Origin: Peronospora farinosa
Lineage: Eukaryota > Oomycota > Peronosporomycetes > Peronosporales > Peronosporaceae
Direction: 5' to 3'
DNA length: 64,000 nucleotides
NCBI GenBank assembly: GCA_947646735.1
Contig: CANTFK010000054.1
Location: forward strand, 186,001-250,000
Part shown: piece by piece, positions 50,248 through 60,600 of the stretch
Layout of the letters: every line of letters begins with the position of its first letter
Numbering within the stretch: position 1 is the first letter of the stretch
Position numbers and translations under genes: made by a program
The notes under the pieces: model-generated
Told to the model about the DNA's origin: nothing
What the model saw: the letters and a program-made list of their open reading frames with translations, nothing else
Databases searched by the model: none

Positions 50248-51544
50248 CGACATCGTTTGCGTTCGCGACATCGTTCTCGTTCGCGTCATCGTTCTCGTTC
50301 CCGACGACGTGGATCTCCTTATCGCTCTCGTTTGTCACGAGAGCGTTCGCGTGCTCGCCCGCCTTGGAATAGTCCGACTTCGTGGCTTCATACGACAGAA
50401 CCACATCTGGAACGTCACGAAGGAGCGAGGAACGTGGTTCCCATGTATCCTGCTCGGGAGAGAATCCAAGCCAACGTACTCGGTACCTACGCGCGGATGG
50501 AACCACACGCTTCTCATGAGCCGACTGCAGTAATGGTTGTGGAGAGTCCTCGTGACCCACAATGCGGTCTACAATCCAGCGCACCTGTCCCTCCGCATCA
50601 ACAAGCGGAGGAGGGCCCTCGCGGTGGTAGAGCTGGCGTCCTGGTTGCTCAGGACGATGTTGATCAGGCCGTGAATATAGCTGCCGATGCTCGGCTGGAG
50701 GCTGAGGCTGCCAGTGAACGTGCTGCCCAGGCGGAGAAGACTTCGAGTGAGACCCGGCAGTCGAACCGTGAACTGCTCGAGCGGATAAGGATTCTGGAGC
50801 GCCAGATGCTTGGTCAGGTTCAGACGGGATCGAGACCCCACCCCATGTCATCGGCGCGTCGAGCACGACGGGAAGGCCGTTCGACTTACGAACCCCTGAA
50901 GCCGGCGTCGGAGCCAAACCGTGAAGCGTAGCGGGACGATATTCCTTCAGCTGCCCGACATAGAATGTCGGGTGGAGTCGCAGTGAAGAGGGGACGTCGA
51001 GTGTATAAGCGTGGCCAATTGCCTTCAGAACCTTGAATGGACCGATGAAGCGTGGCGCGAGTTTACTCGCGCCCAGATTAGTGACCGCAGAATCCCTTAA
51101 ACCTTCCGTAGATAATAATACACGGTCACCTTTCTCAAACTTGCTCATGTTCTTTCTTCCATGTTTGTCAGCGTTCTCCTTCTGTAGGTCTACAGCAGTT
51201 TGTAGTGCGTCGCGTACAACCCGGGTGATGGCTTGACGTTGGAGTGTAAATTCCGACACGGCCATGTCATCAATTGGTCGCGCCGACTCAATCGGTGCGT
51301 AGTTGGCAGTAGGGGAACGCTTACCCGAAGACGGGTCAATCAATGTCTGCGCAGTCCATCGAGCTAATGGGGACGCCACGTCTGATGGCGTCAAAATGGC
51401 CGTCTTTGCCTTGGATCGTGTTACTGCATTCGCGCTCAAAATACCGTGAGCTGCACTCGATCCTTGTTTATCACCTTTATTCCCCCCCCAGAGTGGAGCC
51501 ACTAGGTGTTGTGGGTCGCCCCACGGCCAAGACAGTAGGAACAC
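50072..51544 (-). pseudogene. pol: Pol fragment: integrase C-terminus and chromodomain
   Basis: FEKGDRVLLSTEGLRD, LAPRFIGPFKVLKAIGHAY and HPTFYVGQLKEYRP are the integrase C-terminal (GPY-type) module. A chromodomain follows (IVDRIVGHE ... RRYRVRWLGFSPEQDTWEP), and then a tail with NENDVAN-type repeats. This frame is shifted relative to the integrase core upstream. Confidence 0.9.
50180..50330. repeat. Short tandem repeats at the pol 3' end, coding on both strands
   Basis: Units near CGACATCGTTCTCGTT repeat with drift. The minus strand reads repeated NENDVAN in the chromodomain tail, and the plus strand reads RSRHRSRS in the antisense frame. Confidence 0.75.
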
Positions 51545-52772
51545 GAGGGTGACGAGCCGAATTCACAAAAAATGGTGTCAACCCTGTTGACGCGTGTACG
51601 GCGTTGTTGAGTGCGAACTCAGCGAGTGGTAAAAATGCACTCCAACTTGTAAATGACGTAGCATAACTTCGAAGAACATCTTCGAGGACTCGGTTCACGC
51701 GCTCGGTCTGCCCATCCGTTTCCGGATGGGCTGCCGTCTACATCAGCAGTTTTGTCCCGAGGAGCTCGAAAAGTGATGTCCAAAATGCGGACGTAAATCG
51801 CGGGTCACGGTCCGAAACAATGTTTTCTGGAAGGCCATGATGACGGAACACCGCGTCGATGAAGTGCGCCGCGGTCTCTGCCGCGGAGACCTTAGCGTGA
51901 ACAGGCACGAGATGTGTCATCTTGCTGAATCTGTCAACAAAGACTAAGATGCCCGTTCGAGCTTGGCTATCGGGCGCAAGCCCGAAGATAAAGTCCATCG
52001 AAACTGATCTCCAGGCCTCTGCTGCAATAGGCAACGATCGCAAGGGAGCCTGTGACGATGGAGATGGCTTCACACGCTGGCATATTTCGCACGTTCGGAT
52101 CCAGTTGCGTACCCACTTATACATGTGGGGCCAGAAGAAGTCTCGAGACACAGCCGCGAAAGTCTTTTCGCGGCCTAAATGGCCGCCAGCAGGAGCATCG
52201 TGATACTCGTGGATGATTCTTGAACGCAAATTCATGTCGTTGGCAATCACCGTGCGAGGAGAATCGAATTGGTCGATGCTATACAGAAGCAAATCGCCAT
52301 CTAAACTGTATCGATGAATATGGTCGCGCTTGGTACGGGATAATGCTCCCAGTGCAGCATCGCTGGGAGCACGCAGATACTCGATAATGTCTGCATAATC
52401 TGAGTCACCCTTGTACGCTGCGACGATCTCATCAAATAAACACGGCTCAGGTGTAACCCGAGTTAAGTTCAGCGATACACACATTGCACATCGGTCATCA
52501 TCGTCCTCGTCATCAGTAGCCTGGCGACTCAGAGCAGTCCGAGGATCGTAGTCGGGACGTCGTGACAAGGCGTCAGCGAGAATATTGGTCTTGCCTGGCT
52601 TGTAATGCACGACGAAGTTGTACTCAGAGAAGAATGAGAGCCATCGTGCCATCCGTTGGGACAGGTGTGGGCTCTTCATCGCTGTGCGCAGCGATGCATG
52701 ATCGGTGTACAAAGCAAACGTACTTTCACCAAGGAGATGCACGCGAAACTTGATGAGTGCATAGCGCATCAC
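51477..52772 (-). pseudogene. pol: Pol fragment: RNase H end and integrase core
   Basis: In one frame: YALIKFRVHLLGESTFALYT and NILADALSRRPDYDP (RNase H tail), HEYHDAPAGGHLG and CEICQRVKPSPSS (integrase zinc domain), SVSMDFIFGLAPDSQARTG (first D) and VSDRDPRFTSAFW (second D). A TAG at 51738-51740 interrupts the frame before HPETDGQTERVNRVLEDV, which carries the catalytic E. Confidence 0.92.
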
Positions 52773-55408
52773 TCCTTGTCGTGAACCGGATAGTTCTTCT
52801 CAGCTGGCTTCATCTGTCGCGACTGATAACTCACGACTCGTTCACGGCCCTTATCATCAAATTGCATGAGGGCACAACCGATTGCAAAATCACTGGCGTC
52901 GCAAACCACGTGGAACGGCTTGGAATCGTCTGGTAGGACCAGGACTGGCGCTGACGCTAGGCTCTTCTTTACTGCTTCGAAGGCTGCTTGGTGCTCGGGA
53001 CGCCACAACCACGTGGCGTCTTTCTTCAAGAGTGACGACAAAGGCTGGATAGAACCAGCATAATCCTTCGTATACTTGTGCAAATAATTAGCCAAGCCGA
53101 GCCACTGGCGCAACTCCGTAGGGTTCTTGGGCGTGGGCCAAGAACAGATGGACGACACCTTCTCTGGATCAGCTCGAACTCCCGATTTACTCACATAGCA
53201 ACCTAACACCGGAATCTCCGGTGCACAAAAGACACACTTCTTGAGATTCGCGTACAACTTGTTGTCCCGCATAACTTGAAACACTTGCTTCAGGTGTTGA
53301 AGGTGAACTTGGACATCGTTGAGGTTGCCCTCGGCGCGACTATGGACGAAGATATCGTCAAAATAACTTGGGGAAAAGTTCCGAAGAGGTCTCAACACTT
53401 GAGACACCATGCGATTGAAAGTGGCCATAGCGTTCTTCAACCCTTGTGGCATTACCAGCCACTCCCATAACATGCCACTCGGGGTGCTCACCGCGGTGAG
53501 TGGGATATCGCTCGGGCGCATCAAAATCTGGTAAAAGCCATCGGTCAAGTCGATGGCACTGAAGATGACACTACCTGACATGGAATTCAGCACCATGTAC
53601 TTCCTGGGAATTGGCGTTTGCGCAGGAATAGTGGCATCATTCAACTTATTGAACGCATGCACTATCCGCCAGCCTCCCGTAGCCTTCTTCACGCAGAAGG
53701 TTGGACTCGAATGTGGTGAGATACTCTCCCGCACATGACCCGCTTTGCGGCGGCCTTCAAAGAATGCGTCAATAGCTTCGACTTGATCTCGAGGCAACGG
53801 CCACTGCCGTGTCACACAATACTTCGACCCTGGCACGAGATCAATCTCGTGCCGAACACCGCGGTCCGCAGGAAGTTCAGCCGGGATCTTGTCCGGGAAC
53901 ACGTCTGCATACTCACGAGCAATGTCGTAGACGGGGTTACCAGACTCTCGCAGGGCCTCCCATGACTGTGATGCAAACCTTTCTTCACGCGCAGACTTCG
54001 GCTCAGCGCTTCGAGGACGCGCCATATTCTCCTCGTTTGCCACGGTAACCACCTCGTTGGTGATTAGACACACTTGTTCCACAGTGCCTCCCTTAAGGTC
54101 ACGTAGGAAATGCTTCCAGGAAAGCCCTGGAAGACTTGTAATGGAAGACGCATTACGAGGAGGACTCTCGACCTCGATATATTGGCGCCTTTGTGGACTC
54201 CCTTCCACGTACACGATAGCGTGGACACATTCCAACGCTAAATTCTCGGTGCTGTTGTCCCCATCGTGCTTCGAGTCACTACTCGAAGCTGGCGAACCGC
54301 AGTCAGGTGATAAACCATCACCCCCCTCTAGGCACTGGATGTCGTCATCCACGATGCCGGAAACACTGGACGGGAGTATCCCAAACTCGACCGTCGACAC
54401 TTGATGCGGGAGCTCCTGCTCGGCCGCCGTAAACCCGTGTGGGAGCCCCTGCTCAACCACAGTATGCCCATGTGGGAACCTCGGTTCGACCACAGTGGGT
54501 GATGATGGGAACCCCGGTTCGACCATCATGCTCTCGCGTGGGGACTCCTGTCCGTCCACGTTGTACTCGTGTGGGAGCCCCTGCTCAACCACAATATGCT
54601 CATGTGGGAACCTCGGTTCGACCACAGTGGGTGATGATGGGAACCCCGGTTCGACCATCATGATCTCGCGTGGGGACTCCTGTCCGTCCACGTCACACTC
54701 GCTGGTGAGCTCTTGCTCGTCGCCACAATGCCCTTGTGGGAGCCCCTTCTCGACCACAATAGGTGCAGATGGGAACCCCGGTTCAACCACTGCATTCACG
54801 TGCGGGAACCCCTGTTCAATCGCATTAATGACGCGCGGGAACCCCTGTTCGACCGCGTCGTCCTCGTCGTCCTCTTCGCTCTGTAGCGAGGAGTCACTGT
54901 CACTTGTGTCTCGAAGAACAGCACAAGCAGTGCAGAGAGGGCCATCGCTCGCTCTGTGCACCGCCAACGTCGTGGAATCACGATCCACGACTGTGACGTT
55001 CGGCCAGTCACTTGGAGGTACCAAGAGATGGGTAAACACTTCACTGACATCGAACTTGCGTCGACGTCTCACTGATCTGGCTAACCAGTCGATCTGGGGC
55101 TTATAACGTGCCAACCATGGCATGCCCAGTATGCAATCGAATGCATAATTCATTGCGATCACCAAGAAATCATCATTACTGCGAAAGCCATCAAACGTAT
55201 ACGGCAACGACACTTCGCGCCGCGATACGCGGTGTGGTTTCCCGTCAGCCAACTTGACGACGACTTGGCCAGGTCCCTCACGGACCTGAATGCTGGGAGG
55301 CAGCATCGACAAACAAGATTCACGAAAGAAATTGTTTGTTGCTCCTGAGTCCAGGATTGCTCGCAGAGGTCGCCGGACGCCGGCGACATGTAACTGACAA
55401 TAATCAGA
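52769..55408 (-). pseudogene. pol: Pol fragment: protease, repeat linker and reverse transcriptase/RNase H
   Basis: The protease motif [11 protein letters not shown] lies at about 55,335-55,370. A long linker with tandem repeats follows, then RT with [24 protein letters not shown]-type blocks, YFDDIFVH (catalytic YxDD), and RNase H with [16 protein letters not shown]. The frame is joined to gag by a -1 shift but is broken by an apparent one-base loss near 55,388, and it ends early at 52,769 through a small indel. Confidence 0.92.
54400..54870 (-). repeat. Tandem repeats between protease and RT of the second element
   Basis: Repeats of about 21 codons or less ([37 protein letters not shown]) with a long near-identical higher-order duplication at about 54,440-54,680. 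The frame is kept open. Confidence 0.88.
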
Positions 55409-55506
55409 CGTGAATCACCACTCGTAGTGGTGGTATTTAACCGTGCGCGTAGCGCAGGAGGAATGGAAGGTTGGGCTGCCATCGGGGGACCCGGACCTCC
55501 GTTCCA

Positions 55507-55548
55507 ACCAGTAGGGCGCCCTGCACCTACTGGTCCCGACCGTTTTTT
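55507..55548 (-). promoter_or_regulatory. -1 ribosomal frameshift signal of the second element
   Basis: Gag contains CCA AAA AAC GGT, giving the slippery heptamer A AAA AAC (55548-55542) in the right phase. A 7-nt spacer follows, then a 9-bp perfect stem: ACCAGTAGG (55534-55526) with CCTACTGGT (55515-55507) and a 10-nt loop. The gag stop TAG lies inside the stem. The -1 frame is open from the site toward the protease. This is textbook geometry. Confidence 0.85.
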
Positions 55549-56576
55549 GGACGTGCGGCCGGTACAGCATCCTCATGATGGGCGTCCACTACTTGCACCG
55601 ATAATGGGGCTGGCGCACGGCACTCTTCCGCGCGATGTCCTGGCTTGCGACAACGAAAGCAAACCATTGAACGCCCGGTGCGAGCGTCACCTTTATGATG
55701 AAAGACACGTCGCCGGTCACCCGAAGACTCAATAACGTCGATCTCCATAGGTTCTGGACCAGAAGGCCGGGGAACGCTGACGACCGAGGGTTTGGCATAT
55801 GCCTTTGTGACCCTAAAGTCTTCACGGAGTGCGATGGCAAATGCCTCCTCCAATGTGGCAGGCTCGGCGCGCTCCAGCGACAAGCGGGTCTGCCCCTCAC
55901 GCATACCATCCACAAAGACATTCACCTGCGTGTACATGTCCATGGGGTGCGTGATAATACACGACGCCAGATGCCTAGCCGTCTGTACGTAGTCGCGCAT
56001 CGCCATTTTACCCTGTCGCATCGACAGGAATCTTGATCGCACCAGTTTCTCCTCTTGTGGTGGCTCGAAGGCAAGACGGACATCGTCCTGGATGGTATCC
56101 AAGGTGGGGAATGCGTGCTCGTCCACAACGAGTTTACCAAGGGCCCACTCCTTGGCCTTCCCGGTGAGGCGGGAAAGAAGAAAGTTGACCTTCGCCTGTG
56201 GATCCTCAAGAAGTCTCGAGGCGATGGCGATATCAACTTCTCGGAACCACCGATTCAGCGATAACCGGTCCTTACCTTCTCCAGAGTAGGAGGAGGTTTC
56301 CATCTTCACGGCCTCATTACGTAAAGGGCGCGAGGGAGTTAAACCTCGTCGGTTGGATTCGGCGAGCTCGCGTGCCATAAACTCATGTATGGCGAGACGT
56401 TGCGCGTCAGGGGTCGCTGATCTCATCAACGACGCGACAAATGCCTCTCCCAATATCGCCGCGAGGCGATTAAGGACATCCCACTCAACACCAGTAAGAT
56501 GGGGGAAGGTCGCGTGCTCCAGAAATAAATCTGGAGCGTCAAAGTACGACGATTCGCTCATCCCAAACTCGGGCAT
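55527..56576 (-). CDS. gag: Gag of the second Ty3/Gypsy element
   Basis: 349 residues from an ATG at 56576, only 26 nt after the 5' LTR. A capsid region of the Retrotrans_gag type is visible ([69 protein letters not shown]). A single zinc knuckle, [14 protein letters not shown], lies near residue 310. The frame is intact and ends just after the slippery site. Confidence 0.93.
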   Translation of the reverse strand: MPEFGMSESSYFDAPDLFLEHATFPHLTGVEWDVLNRLAAILGEAFVASLMRSATPDAQRLAIHEFMARELAESNRRGLTPSRPLRNEAVKMETSSYSGEGKDRLSLNRWFREVDIAIASRLLEDPQAKVNFLLSRLTGKAKEWALGKLVVDEHAFPTLDTIQDDVRLAFEPPQEEKLVRSRFLSMRQGKMAMRDYVQTARHLASCIITHPMDMYTQVNVFVDGMREGQTRLSLERAEPATLEEAFAIALREDFRVTKAYAKPSVVSVPRPSGPEPMEIDVIESSGDRRRVFHHKGDARTGRSMVCFRCRKPGHRAEECRAPAPLSVQVVDAHHEDAVPAARPKNGRDQ

Positions 56577-56602
56577 AGGAAGGACTACTAAGTGCTACGA
56601 GG

Positions 56603-56940
56603 TGTAACGGGGCTAGAACGTACCGTCACTAGCTTACACGTGCGCTTGAGGAAGACTCAAGCCCAAGTATTAGGTATTAAGTAAATTTAACTCTGATTTT
56701 TATTTTGGTTTTATTTCGTACTAATTACGAAAATTTTAGTCGTAATAAATACGACAGTGTTCCCGCCTTTCGGGAACCACACAATTTCAGGTTGATTTAT
56801 CATTGGTCCATATTGGGGACTTTAGGCCCAATAATAAACCAATAATAAATTACCAAGCTGTGCCCGCTATTCGGGCCCAGCACCTGCCTACATATGTAAT
56901 TGTTTATTCATATTAATACTATGTAATGTAGCCCATTACA
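56603..56940 (-). repeat. 5' LTR of the second Ty3/Gypsy element
   Basis: 338 bp, TGTAACGGGG ... CCCATTACA, near identical to the 3' LTR apart from an 11-bp duplication. Confidence 0.94.
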
Positions 56941-56945
56941 GTGCA
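56941..56945. repeat. Target site duplication GTGCA (right copy)
   Basis: Matches 49123-49127. Confidence 0.9.
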
Positions 56946-58820
56946 TATGATGTGTTGTGCCAAACGGAGTTTGTTGCCCACGTCACACAATGTGAGGACG
57001 GTATCGCCACCATAGCCACAGTTGCGCAACCGTTTCCAGTCATCACTATATCAATAAGAGATGGTAAGTTGTGTGGGGCTGAGCGCGTGAACTTGGCAGC
57101 CCAGTCGTCCAGCCATTTCTGCGTAGATTTATCCTTCGTCTTGCCACGGTAAGCTACTAGTCGCCCCTGTAAGCATATGCGCCTCCATGAAACCGTTCAA
57201 GCTTGTAGCACCGTGTTGCTCAACGACCTTGATAGCTCTTCCAGACATGAAACCCCTGCACCATGTAAATTAATTTTGTCGGCTCCCGCTGCGCCGCCTA
57301 AATCCATACCTCAGTACTGCTTCATTAAAGCGGGAACACTGCTCGCGCTGAATCCGTCCAAGATGCATCTTGTTTCTTCCAAAGTTCCGACCAAGTGCAT
57401 ACACTCACCCGGCCGAAACGCGCCTGGCACGCTTCAATATACAAGTCATTCATGTTAGCTTTATTCTTACTATATAACATCCAACAATGAGCAAAGCCCG
57501 CCTTTAGATTGTCTTGAAAGTCAATGAAGTGGCTGGTCGGAGAGCACGGCGCTAGAGAGCCTCGTTCATCTGCTTAATCTGGAGGATGAACGCACTCTTG
57601 CGGACCCAGTGGAGAATGACGACGCCTTATGACCCGACGAGTTTTTTTAAGGATTGGAGACCCGACTCGGCTAGCCAAATCGATTAATTTTACGTGCCCC
57701 ATTCCTGGGCGACTGAGGAACAGTGGGTATAAGTAGAAGCTTCGCGAGTCCCATCCGACCACCAGCGGGTAAGGCTACATTTACGGTCAACCGTGTCTGT
57801 AGCGAAGCTACATAGCTCTTTAGCCAGAGGGAGACTTTTTAGGCTAGAAGCCTCTTAGTTCTTTATAACCAATTAAATTTTCGGCTAAAAGCCGCTTAGT
57901 TTCTAAGGAACCAATTAAACGACTAAAAAGTCACCCTGTTCCAATGAACAAAGAGGGGCTTCTAGTCTACAAGCAATAGCTTTAAGGCCTAGATAACCAA
58001 CGCAGAAAGTGCAAGAACAAGCTAGGAGTCTAAAGGTTCATAGAACCAACGCACGAAGTGCACAAGAGAACAAGTCTTATTAAAACTTAATTTTTTAACA
58101 TAAAGTGAGAGCTGAATTTGTTATCCATTAAGATTTTGTGAATAAATATACTCTAAGTACCCTAGACTCGATTAATTACAATTATGATAATTATACTATG
58201 CCATCGTTTGTAACTGGGTATGGAATCATTCAATCATCAGTATATGTTGTACTTTGTACTACTGTTTCCATTATGAAACTGATACCGATAGTATAGGTTA
58301 CAACTAAAACCTTATAATTGTAAGAATTTGGTAGTAGTGTTGCTGCACTTGTTGCAGAAGATGTAGAAGTAAAAGTGATATATATTAAGCATTAACTTTC
58401 CTCGTTCGTTAATACCTACTCATGCATGCAAAACCGACTGCAGCTATACCATCTATAGTTCACGTCTATCCCGCTCCGTCCCATCTGTTACGACATCGAC
58501 AAGACGATGTGGTAATCTCGTCGCCTCGTCACATATGTCGCAACATCCTGGTGGTCCGACGTGGCGATATCGTCGCCTCGTCTCATCTGTCAGCACGTCA
58601 AGTCTGTTTAGCCAATCAGGTACGGTTGTTACTTACCGCCTGACAGGGTATTGTCCTTGACCTTCACGACCTGTCAACAACAATAGCTTCTAACAATAAT
58701 ATCACTCATCTATGATACCCCTTTTTATAGGATCAGTATTAAGATACATTATACGCAATATAGAACTTCAACCGTAATGTACTTTCGGTATGATGTTACA
58801 ACCGTCGTGTAACCGCGTTA
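56946..58820. other. Decayed region with internal short repeats
   Basis: On the minus strand 57,155-56,946 is open with coding-like sequence (YRGKTKDKSTQKWLDDWAAK) but no recognised family. At 57,800-58,070 several related short blocks alternate (GGCTAGAAGCC/GGCTAAAAGCC followed by AACCAATTAAA; AACCAACGCA ... AAGTGCA), as in a decayed LTR or satellite. CGTCGCCTCGTC recurs around 58,510-58,580. The rest is AT-rich with no gene. Confidence 0.4.
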
Positions 58821-60080
58821 CATATACTTTATCAAGACAGCGCAGCCCACGCGGGTGTTAGCAGAGCTGCTTAACGATCTTATATCCGCGGAGGTGGGTA
58901 AGGAGGTGCCAGCGGCATTGTGGGACAACACAGCAAAGCGGTGCGTAGCATGTGTCAAGCGGATAAAGAAACGTGAGACGCTGCGGCGGAGCGCGGTGTT
59001 TCGTAGCATTAACGCGCAGAACAAGTCGCGCATATTGACGAGGACAGAGCCTTAGGAGACCAAGGTGGAATATACGTCAGGTCAAAGAAACCGTTCCGGG
59101 GGTAAATGACGCTGGAAGATAGATTTACTTCGGAATGGAAGCCGATATACGGCATCGTGCATCAAGCCCCCCCCCCCCGTCGGAGCAACTTGCGAATGCG
59201 TTCGACAAGTTTGTACAGATTCCGGCCAACAGACACCTATCGGTAGCAGACAATGTACTTCTTCTCCCAAAAGTTTTATCGGACGAGGTAATTCAGGCCA
59301 TTAAGGCACTCAACCGGCGCAAGGCGGCAGGTGCGGATGGACTCACAACGAGTTTTTAGAGCTACCCAAGCAGTGATGGTTCCAGCAATGGTCGCTATCG
59401 GAAACGAATTACTTGCAGATGGGGAGCCGCTTAAGTCATTCCTGCAGAGATTGATTATCCCACTAAGAAAAAAGACGATTCTAATGACGCCGTGGACTAC
59501 CGACCCATCGCACTCCTGAAAACCGGATACAAGGTCTATTGAAAATAATAGCGACGCGAGGCCAACGAGTACTGAGGGCACCGATTGGAGAGTCGCAGCA
59601 GGGCTTTGTCCATGAAAGGCAGATGCGTAAAACCGTGATGATGATGCTGGCTCTACTGGCGACAGCCACGGCCGAACCGGATGTAACAGCTGCACGCAGT
59701 CGAGTCATCCTCCTGCTGGACTTTTGCTAAGCTTACGACACGGTCGCGCGTGAGTTCCTGTTCTTGGCACTCGTACGCTTTGCATTTTCTCAGGAATTAA
59801 CGTAGATGATCCGTAAACTTCACGACGGTAACACGGCCGAATTCGTTGTTAACGGGCAACTTTGAAACCACAGGAGATGGGGTTCTGGATACGGCAGGGG
59901 TGCCCGCTTGCTCCGTTGTTCTTTCTTGTAGCGACGGAAATACTTGCGTTGGCGATTCAACAAAACATTGCGATAATCGGTCTACAAGTGCCAGGAGGAA
60001 GTGGTGCGGTGCATAATTTTCTAAATATTCGTCGATGATTCGAGGGCGATCAAGCGGAAGGCAAAAAAACTACCCATAGT
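58821..60080 (+). pseudogene. LINE reverse transcriptase relic
   Basis: From about 59,135 the plus strand encodes LINE RT blocks in changing frames: [52 protein letters not shown] then AYDTVARE (motif A region with a stop), and [17 protein letters not shown] (motif B region). Stops and frame changes are abundant. The segment at 58,821-59,055 is open and basic and may be the preceding part. A homopolymer of about ten C lies at 59,168. This copy belongs to a different LINE family from the one at 18,545. Confidence 0.75.
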
Positions 60081-60266
60081 GATGACCTTCGTGGAACAAT
60101 TTGGACGAGGAACCAGCGTTGCTAACCTAGGCTTTGGATGTACTATAATGGGGCACCCTTTGACTATACTGATATCAGTATAGTCTCCCTTCACTGATAA
60201 CAGTGAATGCAGGTGCCTCAAAACCTCGCGTACACGACGAAGGCAGAGGAAGCTATACGACTAAGT

Positions 60267-60600
60267 TGTAAGAGAAAAGAGAACTTTATTTAATATTGTT
60301 GAACTATTTAATAAAACTAAATCATTAATAACATTGTCTTAACTATATCGAAGTACAAATACAGTATGTATGTTATCTTCGTGCCCTCCATTCATTGCGC
60401 GCGTCCATCGTTCATTGGTCAGCGCCTTGGTTGATATAATGACCTACATCAACCAATCAGAGGGCATCTTAAACTTCAAGGAGATGCGAGGACGATATTA
60501 TAAGAAAAGACAATATTATCAAATATTGTTAGTTATAATGATATTTTTATTAACACTTATTGTTAGTGTCAATATTATGTAACGGGCTTACCCCGTTACA
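60267..60600 (-). mobile_element. Possible solo LTR
   Basis: A 334-bp AT-rich stretch that can be read as TGTAAGAG ... CCCGTTACA. At its right end is a 9-bp inverted repeat (TGTAACGGG, CTTAC, CCCGTTACA at 60578-60600), and a similar end motif occurs near 58,810-58,821. No matching target duplication was found, so the boundaries are uncertain. Confidence 0.35.

Larger units (their letters stand above)
49128..56940 (-). mobile_element. Chromodomain Ty3/Gypsy retrotransposon with lesions in pol and an antisense ORF
   Basis: A 7,813-bp element with LTRs at 49128-49454 and 56603-56940 (TGTAAC ... ATTACA), target duplication GTGCA and a polypurine tract. Gag-pol runs on the minus strand and the right LTR is the 5' LTR. 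Gag is intact. Pol is broken by a one-base loss near 55,388, an indel near 52,771, a nonsense codon at 51,738 and a frame change near 51,500, so this copy is not autonomous. The LTRs are very similar; the main difference noted is an 11-bp duplication. The insertion is therefore fairly recent despite the lesions. Confidence 0.95.

Noticed and set aside
59168..59178. C homopolymer as a functional signal
   Set aside because: It sits inside a decayed LINE and is most simply slippage or sequencing uncertainty.
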